From Candidatus Obscuribacterales bacterium (GTDB lineage Bacteria > Cyanobacteriota > Vampirovibrionia > Obscuribacterales > Obscuribacteraceae), in NCBI GenBank assembly GCA_021732085.1, contig JAKFVQ010000033.1, positions 1 through 64,000 on the forward strand: a stretch of DNA of 64,000 nt. Direction: 5' to 3'. Both the position numbers and the translations under genes were made by a program. Below the pieces are notes generated by a model, which was given only the letters and a program-made list of their open reading frames with translations, made no database searches and was not told the origin of the DNA. This document shows, piece after piece, positions 19,806-28,934 of the stretch; positions within the stretch are counted from its first letter, which is position 1, and each line of letters opens with the position of its first letter.

Positions 19806-21698
19806 TTACGCAACGTGAATCTTGGGTCGCTTCTCCGGATTTGGCTCTGCAACACGCAGGATCTCCCGTGCCAGCGGTGCCGTTTCCCCTTCACCAAAGA
19901 GGATATATTTCACCATATACGCAATCGGATTTCCTTCTGTCCATGCCAGGAAAATATGTGGTACTTCATTTGTTTCATCTCTAAGGTGCAGCAGTAGTGC
20001 CGCCATCGCATTTGGTACTGTGGGCGATTGGCAGCGCATTATCTGATAGCCATCTTGCTCGTGCCCGGTCACCTCAAGAACGGTGTCCTGGAACTCTGAA
20101 GAATCTGCCACTTCAATCTCAAGGAAAATAAAATTTCCTTCGACAATTTGGATGCTGTGATCGCGCCGAGCTTCCACTTCCTTCTTTGCGTAATCATGAT
20201 CGCCGGGTCTGTGAGCAAGTATCCTTATTTGATGCCAGCTGTGTTCTCTTGCTTTTTGTACGAATGACTTTGCCTTTTCATCCAGTACGACTTGCCCAAT
20301 TCGTAATTCGGTAGATCTAACTGCTCTTGAAACAAATGAGGTGAACAAGATTGCTACGCAAAATAATAGAGAAATATTCAGCCCGTCTGGTTTTTGAACC
20401 ATTACCGAGACGGATGAGTAAACAAAGATAAGCGCGATAAGAAGGAAGAAGATGCGAAGGAATGGATGATTTTTCCAAAGTAAAATGGTAACGCCTGATA
20501 TGCCAGATGTGATTAAGACAAGCAATCCTGTAGCAAATGGTGCTGCTTGTGAGTCAACATCGGCTTGGAAAAACAAGGTAATGAGGAAACATACAAGCGT
20601 GAGAAATAGGACCAGCGGGCGGCGGGCGCGTGCCCAATCCGGTGCCATTCCATACACAGGAAGATAATGCGGAATGAAGGTCAAAAGCGCAGCCATTCCT
20701 GATGCGCCGGCAAACCAAAGAATCAGAACAGTGGAAATGTCATAAATTGTTCCAAAACCTTCTCCGCAGAATTTGTGCGCCAAATATGCCAATGCACGTC
20801 CATTAGCTGCGCCCCCTTCAATAAAGAGCGCAGGAGGAATAATCACCGCAGTGCAAAAAGCTCCGGCCAGCAAGAAGATTCCCATGATTACAGCCACCGT
20901 TAGGAGCAAGATTCGAGTGAGCCTCACCCTCTCCGGAATATCATCGTCGTGTTTGGTTTTAATCAGGGGCATTACCGCAACGCCGGTTTCAAATCCGGAC
21001 AGGCCGAGAGCTAATTGCGGAAAGGCAAGGGCGGCTGTCGTAAGCACGGATTGCATGTTTGGATATTGCCGGTGGACGCTGTTCATCCAGTCAGTGATTA
21101 AGTTCGGATTGGCGAAAATGTGCGAATAGATAAAGAAGAATGCATATGCATTGACGCCTAGATAGAAAAGAACAAGGACAAAAGAAATGGTGATCGCTTC
21201 CTGGAATCCCATAACGAAGATTACGCCGAGGATTAATACCAAGAGCTCAGTAATTATCAATTGATCGTTCGCAAACTTGAACATCATTGGGTTCTCGACA
21301 ATGTGAACCGATGCGTCGGCTGCGCACATGGTTATTGTGAAAATGAAGTCCGTTGTGGCAAATCCGATCAAAATAAGAACAATAGTTTTGCCGAGCCAGC
21401 CTTTGAAGAGTCTTTCAAATATTGCAAAGCTTCCTCGCCCGTGAGGACTTTCCTTTGCCACAAAACTGTATGCAGGAAAAGCGCCAAACAGTGTCAGAAG
21501 AACTAGCATCAGTGTTGCATAAGGTGAAAGTACGCCCGCTGCAAGATAGGAGAGCCCTGGTTGGAATCCCATCGAAGAAAAATAATCCGTTCCTGTGAGG
21601 CAGAGTACCTTCCACCAGGGATCCTTCTTATGATGCTCCTGTGCGCCCGAGATACCTTCGAAAAACCAGGCTGCTGCTTGCTTCTTGATGCTTGTCAT
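19806..21698 (-). CDS. APC superfamily amino acid/cation permease
   Basis: 630 residues. About twelve hydrophobic segments fill residues 30-450, beginning with the conserved-looking SSMGFQPGLSYLAAGVLSPYAT. The last 170 residues are soluble, with VLDEKAKSFVQKAREHSW and an alpha-beta pattern that suggests a cytosolic regulatory domain. The general layout resembles APC/KUP-type transporters of the inner membrane. Substrate is unknown. It is convergent with the TPR gene; 530 bases separate its start from mnmA. Confidence 0.8.
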   Translation of the reverse strand: MTSIKKQAAAWFFEGISGAQEHHKKDPWWKVLCLTGTDYFSSMGFQPGLSYLAAGVLSPYATLMLVLLTLFGAFPAYSFVAKESPHGRGSFAIFERLFKGWLGKTIVLILIGFATTDFIFTITMCAADASVHIVENPMMFKFANDQLIITELLVLILGVIFVMGFQEAITISFVLVLFYLGVNAYAFFFIYSHIFANPNLITDWMNSVHRQYPNMQSVLTTAALAFPQLALGLSGFETGVAVMPLIKTKHDDDIPERVRLTRILLLTVAVIMGIFLLAGAFCTAVIIPPALFIEGGAANGRALAYLAHKFCGEGFGTIYDISTVLILWFAGASGMAALLTFIPHYLPVYGMAPDWARARRPLVLFLTLVCFLITLFFQADVDSQAAPFATGLLVLITSGISGVTILLWKNHPFLRIFFLLIALIFVYSSVSVMVQKPDGLNISLLFCVAILFTSFVSRAVRSTELRIGQVVLDEKAKSFVQKAREHSWHQIRILAHRPGDHDYAKKEVEARRDHSIQIVEGNFIFLEIEVADSSEFQDTVLEVTGHEQDGYQIMRCQSPTVPNAMAALLLHLRDETNEVPHIFLAWTEGNPIAYMVKYILFGEGETAPLAREILRVAEPNPEKRPKIHVA

Positions 21699-22228
21699 CG
21701 AAACCTTTCTTCTGATGCTTCGACGATAAGTTTATACGTTTTACAGCGATAACTCCATTCAAAGCACTAATTCCATTTCGTTGCGAGGCTTAAATCCCGG
21801 ACAAGCCACCATTTGTAGTGTCATCTGATCGCACATGCTGGACTCACTTCTTTGTCCGTGTGAATTCCAGTCGTGTGTGTCCTTGTCATTTTAACGCAAC
21901 CGGAAGTCGCCGAAATGTATCTCCGGCGTTACCGTTTTTGATGCTGGAGCTTTGTCCTGAGAATATGAATACCAGAGCGCCAGAAAACCTTTCCTAGCTT
22001 GATAGTTTCCAGCAATCAAAGATGCAGAATATGCGGTTTTTGGCAGTTCGCAAGAAGAGCAACCGGAAGCCATATCGAGGCTTGAAGCGCTTTAAGCAGC
22101 ATGTTAACCTAAGAAACTTTACGGTCTCGTGACATCTTCTCTTTCTTGTAGTACATTGGGTCTTAATGCTTCCCGGCATTGTTTTGGCATGCATTCCAAA
22201 ATCCACACGCACAAATTAGAGCGTATAA
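21699..22228. other. 530-base divergent intergenic region
   Basis: Upstream of both the permease (minus) and mnmA (plus). Apart from a possible 60-residue minus-strand ORF (21891-22073), I see only short direct repeats of GCAACCGGAAG (about 21895 and 22059). No tRNA or clear structured leader was found. Confidence 0.5.
21891..22073 (-). CDS. Possible small ORF, doubtful
   Basis: 60 residues beginning MASGCSSCELPK and rich in Ser, Ala and Tyr. Codon choice looks like that of neighbouring genes, but there is no ribosome binding site and no family match. It contains one CxxC pair. It is kept because the region is otherwise empty; it may be a remnant of a longer gene. Confidence 0.2.
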   Translation of the reverse strand: MASGCSSCELPKTAYSASLIAGNYQARKGFLALWYSYSQDKAPASKTVTPEIHFGDFRLR

Positions 22229-23377
22229 ATGAGCGAATCGGCAGACAAGAGCAGAACTGCGCAATTCGAGGAAACCCTCGAGTGCTCTCTGGCGACCGCC
22301 AAGGCTTCTGTTATCAGCCCAAAAACGAAAACGCGCGTTGCCGTTTGCATGAGTGGCGGTGTCGACAGCAGCGCCACTGCGCTGATCTTGCAGAAGGCTG
22401 GATATGACATCATCGGCATCACTGGATGGCTGATCAAATCGGGCAGTCGTTGCTGCGATACCGGGATGGTCGATGCTGCAAGGGTTTGTGAACAACTGGG
22501 CATTGAGCACCATGCCGTCGATCTGCGCGCGCTATTTAAGAGTTCGATTATCGACAATTTTCATGAATCCTACGCTAAAGCCCGAACTCCGCTTCCTTGC
22601 AGCGTTTGCAACACGGAGATCAAATGGGGCGCGCTCATGAACTATAGCCTGAAGCATTTGGATGCGGACTATATTGCAACTGGGCACTACGCACGAGTCG
22701 TGCAAACAGAAGAAGGCCCTCGATTGGCTCGCTCTGCCGACAGCAAGAAGGATCAATCCTACGTGCTCTGGGGATTGACCAACGAGCAACTTCGCCGGAC
22801 GCTGCTCCCTCTGGGTGAGTTCACCAAAGATCAAATACGGGCCATTGCTGAAGATGGCAATCTTGTCACGGCCAAACGCAAGGATAGTCAAGATCTTTGC
22901 TTTATACCTGAGGGGTCAACCACACAGGAATATCTCAAACTATATTTGGAGATTAGACCGGGTCCGATCATGCACATCGGCAGTGGCGAAACATTGGGCA
23001 CTCACCAGGGGACGCACAACTACACGATCGGTCAGCGAAAGGGGCTAGGAGTTGCTTACTCCGAGCCGTTGTATGTATGCGGCATAGATCCCGATATGAA
23101 CATTGTTTTTGTGGGCTCGAAAGATGACTTGCTGCGCAATGAGTTGACAGCCTCTGAAGTTAATTGGATTCTGCCAGAGATTCCTACTGAGCCGTTTCCC
23201 GCGATGGCAAAAATTCGATATAACAGCCCGGTCGAAAAGGCGATGGTCTATCCCTTGCCCGATGCCAGGGTTAAAGTTGTTTTCGAAACACCCCAGCCTG
23301 CTATTACGGCTGGGCAAGTGCTCGGAATCTACGATTTGACCGACACTTACGTGCTTTGCGGTGGCTGGATTGATTAG
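22229..23377 (+). CDS. mnmA: tRNA-specific 2-thiouridylase
   Basis: 382 residues. MnmA thiolates uridine 34 of tRNA for Lys, Glu and Gln. The PP-loop ATP-binding motif SGGVDSS lies at about residues 41-47. The first catalytic cysteine is in PCSVCNTEIKWG and the second in DLCFIPEG, and YTIGQRKGLG is the typical central motif. It has an N-terminal extension of about 35 residues beyond the usual start; a GTG or later start closer to the PP loop is possible. It appears to be a single-gene unit. Confidence 0.95.
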   Translation: MSESADKSRTAQFEETLECSLATAKASVISPKTKTRVAVCMSGGVDSSATALILQKAGYDIIGITGWLIKSGSRCCDTGMVDAARVCEQLGIEHHAVDLRALFKSSIIDNFHESYAKARTPLPCSVCNTEIKWGALMNYSLKHLDADYIATGHYARVVQTEEGPRLARSADSKKDQSYVLWGLTNEQLRRTLLPLGEFTKDQIRAIAEDGNLVTAKRKDSQDLCFIPEGSTTQEYLKLYLEIRPGPIMHIGSGETLGTHQGTHNYTIGQRKGLGVAYSEPLYVCGIDPDMNIVFVGSKDDLLRNELTASEVNWILPEIPTEPFPAMAKIRYNSPVEKAMVYPLPDARVKVVFETPQPAITAGQVLGIYDLTDTYVLCGGWID

Positions 23378-23458
23378 TCTTTAACATGAGATAAGTCTCA
23401 GTCGAAGGCTGTTCTTGACAGGTCTGCGGTATGATTTTTCGGGGCTCAATCCCCGCGA

Positions 23459-24733
23459 ATGCTTGAGCTGCTTTTAATTTTAAGCTTTGCATTGACCGGC
23501 AGTTCTGGATGGAACGCTTTGACAAACCAGACCACGCCCAAAAAGAACATCCAATTTCCGCAGGTGGCACTTGTTGCCCTCTTAATGGTTTGTGCTGTGG
23601 ACCTCTGGCTCGGCATGACGCACCCTCTTGCCAAGGCTGTCACAGCAAATCTAGATCGTTCTGAGACTTTCACAACTGCCCGCGTTTACCAAAACTTAAA
23701 GCAGGCACCAGATGTGGTGCTGCTTGGATCCAGTCTCGTGGTGGCGCCTGTGATGCAGGCCGAAGCATTGTTCTTGGGGCGCCCATTTCCGCGATTTGAA
23801 CATCGACAATCTACTTTTATCAGTGATCAGCTTTCGAAAAAACTCGGGAATAATCCGAGCGTATTTTGTTTTGCAGTGGCAGGCGAAGCTGTATCGGATG
23901 CATATTTGATAACCAAGCATGTGCTTGTCGGAGAAAAGAAACCGAAAGTAATCGTCTACGGAATCGCACCGCGTGATTTCCAGGATAATACCTGTCCTGG
24001 GATAGATAGCACTGAAGCCTTCAACGTTCTCTCTGATCTAGGCGATGTAAAAGAAGTCGCCGGCAAAAATCAATTCCCATTTGAGCGCACAGCTAACCTC
24101 GTGTTGGCGCGCATCTCCTCGCTGTGGAAGTATCGAAATGATATTAGAGCTTACGCAACTCTGCGTGCGAAGAAAACCATGGAGCGAGTGTTGCCGTGGG
24201 TGGTTTTCGATAAATACGATCAATACGGAAATTTGGGACCACATAAGAAAGGGCAATATCCGGAAGAGGCGATCGGCACGATTCAAGCCTTTCCAAATGT
24301 GGCGATGGAGAATTCCGGAAATCTCAAAACAATCCAACAGTACATCAGGCGCTATCGCCCAGAGAATAAGCAGGGTGTTGATCAACAGTTCGAGCATCTA
24401 AATAAACTGGTTGAACTCTGTCACGATAATCAGATTGAATTGCTGGTCGTGAACATGCCCTTGAGCAAAACAAACATCAGTTTGCTTGCCGATGGTTTTC
24501 AGCAAAGCTATAGCAGTAGGCTTCAAAGTCTTTGTGCCAAGCAAGGCGTAAAGCTTCTTGACTTGTCGAACTTGTATAACGGCGAGGAAAGTTATACTGA
24601 CACTGTTCACCTGAAACCAGAGGTGAGCAAGGAGTTTCTAGGTACTCTCGTTAGCGAAGTCAGCAGGACTGGCGCAATGGCTTCGGTTAAGAAAACTGGG
24701 GTTTCCCTGATAAAGACTGAGAATCCCATCTGA
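23459..24733 (+). CDS. Membrane-anchored SGNH-hydrolase-like protein
   Basis: 424 residues. Two hydrophobic N-terminal segments (residues 1-15 and about 38-55) place the rest outside the cytoplasm. The block VVLLGSSLVVAPV at about residue 87 looks like the nucleophile-serine block of SGNH/GDSL-type proteins, and YTDTVHLKPEVSK near residue 380 looks like the Asp-x-x-His block. This resembles DUF1574 or DltD/AlgX-like proteins that act in acyl transfer to cell-envelope polymers. A hairpin CGGGG-CTCAAT-CCCCG (23440-23455) sits just before the ATG, and no ribosome binding site is visible. Confidence 0.6.
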   Translation: MLELLLILSFALTGSSGWNALTNQTTPKKNIQFPQVALVALLMVCAVDLWLGMTHPLAKAVTANLDRSETFTTARVYQNLKQAPDVVLLGSSLVVAPVMQAEALFLGRPFPRFEHRQSTFISDQLSKKLGNNPSVFCFAVAGEAVSDAYLITKHVLVGEKKPKVIVYGIAPRDFQDNTCPGIDSTEAFNVLSDLGDVKEVAGKNQFPFERTANLVLARISSLWKYRNDIRAYATLRAKKTMERVLPWVVFDKYDQYGNLGPHKKGQYPEEAIGTIQAFPNVAMENSGNLKTIQQYIRRYRPENKQGVDQQFEHLNKLVELCHDNQIELLVVNMPLSKTNISLLADGFQQSYSSRLQSLCAKQGVKLLDLSNLYNGEESYTDTVHLKPEVSKEFLGTLVSEVSRTGAMASVKKTGVSLIKTENPI

Positions 24734-24872
24734 TTGATGGATGTGGAAGATCTGATTTTGCACCGTCGGAGATACCGTGCAAACTATGTGATTGCTTTAA
24801 TACTTAGGGGCGCTCACTGGCGGAGAATAGTAGGTATTCTCAGAATCCGCGTTTTTGGGCAGTTGAGGAAAA

Positions 24873-26855
24873 ATGTTGCTTCGGGATTCAAGCGCCGTTT
24901 TATTTCTCCTGGGTTCCTTCCTTGCTTTGATCCCGGCAGCTTTGGCTCAGGACCAGAACGATCTTCGCGGGCCGATTCCGGCACAAACAAGTCAGAGTTC
25001 GACGCAATCACCGTCCGATCAAAGGGAACAGCAGACGCCAGCTTTATCCCCCACATCCACACCGCCGACTCCAAAAGAAGGTCCTGGTATTGTCACCGAT
25101 CGTGGCACTAGTCCACCAAGTCCTGAAGTGCTTTTGGGAAATCCTCCTTACGAGCCGAAGAAGAATCTACCGCAACCATCCCCGGGCTCGTCACTGGAGC
25201 AGCTTTATCCACAACCGTCTGAAAGTGTGCCTTATTCAGCCGGTGCAACTGATCCCGTTTTATCTTCCAAGCAGAAGGAGGAAGCTGATAGTGTCACATT
25301 GACGCCGATTCCAGCTTCTCAACTGATTCCCATTGGTGATGGAAAACTACCACCGATCAAATTGGAAGCGTCTTTCAACGAACCTGTATCGTTGAGACAA
25401 GTATTGAAAATCGCTCTGGATAACAATCTGGCTATTCGAATCTCGCAAGCTAGTTACGATTCGCAGAAGTATTTGTTCATGGGTTCTCTGGGCGGCTTCT
25501 TACCTGATTTCACGCTTACTTACCGTGGTCAGAGAGTTGATAGTGATACCAGCGTCGCCTCGCAAATCTTCACTGATTCAGCCACATTGCGTTATCCAGT
25601 ATTTCAAGGCGGACGCGTGGTGTACAACGCAGCTGTGAATTGGTATCGAACCAGAGCTGCTAAAGACGCTTACAATGCTGCCATTAACGATGTTTTGTTG
25701 GATGCATACCGTCGCTATTACGATATGCTTTTGAATCAATCGCTTTTGCAAATTCGCATTAAGTCTGTCGAGCTTTCTCGTGCACAATTGCGTCTCAATC
25801 AGCAGTTAAAGGATGCCGGTGTTGGAACGAACTTTGCTGTTTACCAATCAAGGACGCAGCTGGCATTAGACAAGCAGGCGTTGCTTCAACAACAAGTGCT
25901 CGTCAGGCAAGCTTCGCTGCAATTAGCTCGCGTTATTAATACAAGTATGGCTATTAACCTGATACCACGTGAATCTCAGGTGCGTGAGTTGCGCTTGGTT
26001 CAACCGGCAAAAAGTATTCAGGAACATATGGCAGCCACAATGAAACTTCGCCCCGAACTGAAGCAGTTCGAGGCACTGCGTATGGCTGCGCGCCGCAATG
26101 TGCAAGTGCAACAAGCATCGCTCTATCCGACGCTTCAGTTCTTCACCTCTGCTACAGAGAGCCAATCTTTCCGTAGCGGATATACTCAAACATTCCAAAA
26201 CGCGGTTCTCAATCAGGCCCAGATGTTGAGCATTAACACAAACCCGCAATCGCTCTCTGCTTTTCAGAACAGTGGTGGCAATATCGGTGGTTCTAGCAGT
26301 GGCAGCGGAAGTAGCGGAAGTTCCGGGCTTTCGGGATCAACTGTTATCATCCCCACCGGGGGCGGTGGCGGTGGGATCGGTATCAGCGGAAGTGGTGGGC
26401 GCTCGCTCAGTATGGGCTTTGACTTAAGCTGGAACCTCACCGGCATGGGCGTATCGGATATTGCAAGTACTTTGTCTGCGCAAGCATTGGCGCGTCAAGC
26501 AATGCTTCAATCCAACGACCGCTACTTGCAGGTTGTTCTGGAAGTGCGCAACTCCTACCTTAATATGCTGACTGCCAGGGAGCAGGTTGACGTAGCTGCG
26601 GAGGCACTGGTTTCATCAGCTGAGCAGCTGCGACTGGCCAATCTGCGCGTGACCTATGGGCAAGGGATAAACCTTGAGTTGATTCAAGCCCAGCGAGATT
26701 ACGTCACGGCTTTGACGAATCACGTGCAAGCGATCATTGCCTATAATGTTTCACAGGCACAGCTCCTGCGGGACACTGGACAGATTTCACTGGCTACTTT
26801 GACCACTGAATACAACCGCCCGATTGGAATTCGCAAGCCGCCTGATACACATTAG
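24873..26855 (+). CDS. TolC-family outer-membrane efflux protein
   Basis: 660 residues, longer than usual (about 450). A signal peptide ends near ALA at residue 25, then comes a 130-residue Pro/Ser/Gln-rich linker. The TolC core follows from about residue 160 (LRQVLKIALDNNLAIRI, PVFQGGRVVYNAAVNWYRTRAA) to the end, with two helical hairpin halves (the second near VRNSYLNMLTAREQVDVAAEAL). A Gly/Ser-rich stretch at about residues 460-515 interrupts the second beta region. Forms the outer-membrane duct of the MacAB-type pump encoded downstream. Confidence 0.9.
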   Translation: MLLRDSSAVLFLLGSFLALIPAALAQDQNDLRGPIPAQTSQSSTQSPSDQREQQTPALSPTSTPPTPKEGPGIVTDRGTSPPSPEVLLGNPPYEPKKNLPQPSPGSSLEQLYPQPSESVPYSAGATDPVLSSKQKEEADSVTLTPIPASQLIPIGDGKLPPIKLEASFNEPVSLRQVLKIALDNNLAIRISQASYDSQKYLFMGSLGGFLPDFTLTYRGQRVDSDTSVASQIFTDSATLRYPVFQGGRVVYNAAVNWYRTRAAKDAYNAAINDVLLDAYRRYYDMLLNQSLLQIRIKSVELSRAQLRLNQQLKDAGVGTNFAVYQSRTQLALDKQALLQQQVLVRQASLQLARVINTSMAINLIPRESQVRELRLVQPAKSIQEHMAATMKLRPELKQFEALRMAARRNVQVQQASLYPTLQFFTSATESQSFRSGYTQTFQNAVLNQAQMLSINTNPQSLSAFQNSGGNIGGSSSGSGSSGSSGLSGSTVIIPTGGGGGGIGISGSGGRSLSMGFDLSWNLTGMGVSDIASTLSAQALARQAMLQSNDRYLQVVLEVRNSYLNMLTAREQVDVAAEALVSSAEQLRLANLRVTYGQGINLELIQAQRDYVTALTNHVQAIIAYNVSQAQLLRDTGQISLATLTTEYNRPIGIRKPPDTH

Positions 26856-26897
26856 TCCAATCTATGTATCAATTGCTGACCGCGTTTAGGCAGAGGG

Positions 26898-26920
26898 GAT
26901 GGCTGGCCACACCGGCTATG
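26898..26920. repeat. Imperfect palindrome, copy 1
   Basis: GATGGCTGGC-CAC-ACCGGCTATG, a diverged copy of the perfect palindrome at 26988-27010, 90 bases away. Confidence 0.6.
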
Positions 26921-26987
26921 TCCAATATATATGCGCCCCTCGGAAACCCATCCCAATTAAGGTTTTGGGGTTCACGCTATTGAAGAG

Positions 26988-27010
26988 AATGGCCGGCCAC
27001 GCCGGCCATT
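26988..27010. repeat. Perfect 10-bp palindrome, copy 2
   Basis: AATGGCCGGC (26988-26997), CAC, GCCGGCCATT (27001-27010). It can form a hairpin with a 3-base loop. Located between tolC and the adaptor gene. Confidence 0.75.
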
Positions 27011-27352
27011 GCCTAAAGGAACTAAGTCCTCTCTGCGCTCGTGAACTTGGACCCCGGAAATGGGAAATGTTTACCGCTGTTCTATGTCTTCGGACTCGTG
27101 ACACGCTTTCTCTTGAGTAATTCCAAGAGTCGGGTTCGTCTTTCCGGAAGCGCCGACCTTAAGCGATTGCACCTTATTCTGCCGTGAGAAAGCTCTTAAT
27201 CCGTACAATGCTGCGGTGACGATGCTTCGGGAACAAGCTGTGCTGTCCGGCGTCGAAAGTTCTATTAGCAATGGCAGAGACGGAGCTTAGGCCTGTTACT
27301 GCGTTGCTGTTCTTCCAGTCTATCCGATTAAAATCTACAGGCCGACTGTTTC

Positions 27353-28909
27353 ATGACTCAAATGCTTTCAAAACCTGCAGTGCAAATTGCGCGCCCAAAA
27401 TCAAAAGTAAATCCGCTGCTCATCCTTGCAGGCGTCGTGCTAATCAGTGGCATCGCTGGCGGTGCCTGCTATTTCTGGGATCAGCAGAATAAAAAAACAA
27501 GTTCTGCTGTCGGACAAAATCTGGTATCTGTGCGCAAAGGACAGGCTGAACTCTCAGTCCTTGCGACAGGGACCATCCGCCCTACTCGAGAGGTGAAGAT
27601 TAGCCCCAAACAGTCTGGGCTACTTAAACACTTGTTGGTAAAGCAAGGGGACTTTGTAAAGAAGGGACAAACCATCGCCATCATGGACGACAGCAACATT
27701 CGCGGCGAAGTGGAAGCCGCCAAAGCTGCATATCAGGTCGCTTTAGCGAACTACGAAAAAATGAAGCGAGGCAATAGACCTCAGGAGATAGCTGCCTCGC
27801 GCTTCCAAGTATTGCGTTCAGAAAAAGCGGTGCGCCAAGCACAGCAAAATGTAAGTCGTTTGCAAAGTCAAATGGAAGCCCTCGATGCGCAATTGAAGAG
27901 AGAGAATCTTTTCTCCGCCAGGCAGGCCATGTTGGCCAGGGAAGGCGCTGTTTCAGATCAGGCAAAAATCGATGCAGCCACTCAGTTGGAAGTAGCGCTT
28001 TCACAGCGCCGAGCTGCAGAAAGAGAAAAACAGCAGGCTGAAATAGCAGCCGCTCAAAGTCAGGAAGAGCTGAATACGGTCCGTGAGCAACAAAAACTGA
28101 TGTCTGCCGGTTTTCGTCAGGAAGAAATTAATGCAGCCTTCTTTAGTGCCGAGCAAGCCAAAGGCAATTTGCACCGAATTGAAAGTGTGTGGAACGATAT
28201 GAAGATTCGCGCTCCATTCGACGGTGTAATCAGCCAGAAATACGCTGACGAAGGTGCATTCGTAACACCGACGACTTCAGCTGCTACGACATCGGCAACA
28301 TCTAGCTCCATTGTGGCTCTGGCTGGTGCACTAGAATTGGTGGCACAGGTTTCAGAGTCGAGCATACCGCGCATCAAACCTGGGCAAGAAGTTGAAATAA
28401 CAGCTACCTCCTATCCGAAAGAAACCTTCAAAGCGACAGTAACGCAAATTGCGCCTGCTGCCATTGTTACGCAGAACGTGACCACATTTGAAGTGCACGC
28501 AGTTTTGGTGGGCGAGGCTAATCAAAAACTCCTTTCCGGCATGAACGTCAGCTCAAAGTTTGTTGTCGGCAACGTCGATGATGCGATCATGGTGCCCACT
28601 GTGGCCGTGGTTAATCGAAGAGGGCAAACCGGAGTCTTTGTTCCGGGAGCCGATGGCAAACCTGAGTTCCGTGAAGTAACAACCGGTTCGACAGTAGGCC
28701 GACGCATCGTTATTCTCAGTGGTCTTAAGGACAAGGAGAAAGTTTTCCTCGGACTTTCAAGAGAAGAGTTAAGCAAGCAAGGCTATGGCGGCGGACCTCA
28801 AATGGGTGGAAGTGGCGGACCATTGCCGTTTATGGGTGGCGGTAGAGGTGGATTCGGCGGCGCCGGCGGTAGAGGCGGCGGCGGTGGTCGTCGTGCTGGT
28901 GGCGGTTAG
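27353..28909 (+). CDS. HlyD/MacA-type periplasmic adaptor
   Basis: 518 residues. A membrane anchor at about residues 22-42 (LILAGVVLISGIAGGACYF) is followed by the barrel-sandwich half (ATGTIRPTREVKISPKQSG, VKQGDFVKKGQ), a long helical hairpin (about residues 120-270, very Gln/Ala/Glu rich), the second half-motif (IRAPFDGVISQKYADEGAFV) and a beta-barrel domain. The C-terminal 45 residues are almost entirely Gly, Arg and Phe/Met, unusual for this family. It bridges the inner-membrane MacB-like permease and TolC. 25 bases separate it from the permease gene. Confidence 0.92.
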   Translation: MTQMLSKPAVQIARPKSKVNPLLILAGVVLISGIAGGACYFWDQQNKKTSSAVGQNLVSVRKGQAELSVLATGTIRPTREVKISPKQSGLLKHLLVKQGDFVKKGQTIAIMDDSNIRGEVEAAKAAYQVALANYEKMKRGNRPQEIAASRFQVLRSEKAVRQAQQNVSRLQSQMEALDAQLKRENLFSARQAMLAREGAVSDQAKIDAATQLEVALSQRRAAEREKQQAEIAAAQSQEELNTVREQQKLMSAGFRQEEINAAFFSAEQAKGNLHRIESVWNDMKIRAPFDGVISQKYADEGAFVTPTTSAATTSATSSSIVALAGALELVAQVSESSIPRIKPGQEVEITATSYPKETFKATVTQIAPAAIVTQNVTTFEVHAVLVGEANQKLLSGMNVSSKFVVGNVDDAIMVPTVAVVNRRGQTGVFVPGADGKPEFREVTTGSTVGRRIVILSGLKDKEKVFLGLSREELSKQGYGGGPQMGGSGGPLPFMGGGRGGFGGAGGRGGGGGRRAGGG

Positions 28910-28934
28910 GCTTTCAGATTGAATAGGTCTTTCA

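Larger units (their letters stand above)
26856..27352. other. 497-base gap inside the efflux locus
   Basis: Holds two related palindromes (26898-26920 and 26988-27010) and a short plus-strand open stretch from 27117 to 27291 (ending NGRDGA) without a start codon or ribosome binding site, which could be a gene remnant. No convincing gene. The gap means tolC and the adaptor gene may have separate promoters. Confidence 0.5.

Noticed and set aside
23415-23435. TTGACA and TATGAT upstream of the SGNH-like gene as a promoter
   Set aside because: The spacing is only 9 bases, far too short for a sigma-70 promoter.
26916-27104. 62-residue minus-strand ORF with QWPAWPA motif
   Set aside because: The distinctive part is the translated palindrome, so the ORF is repeat-derived.
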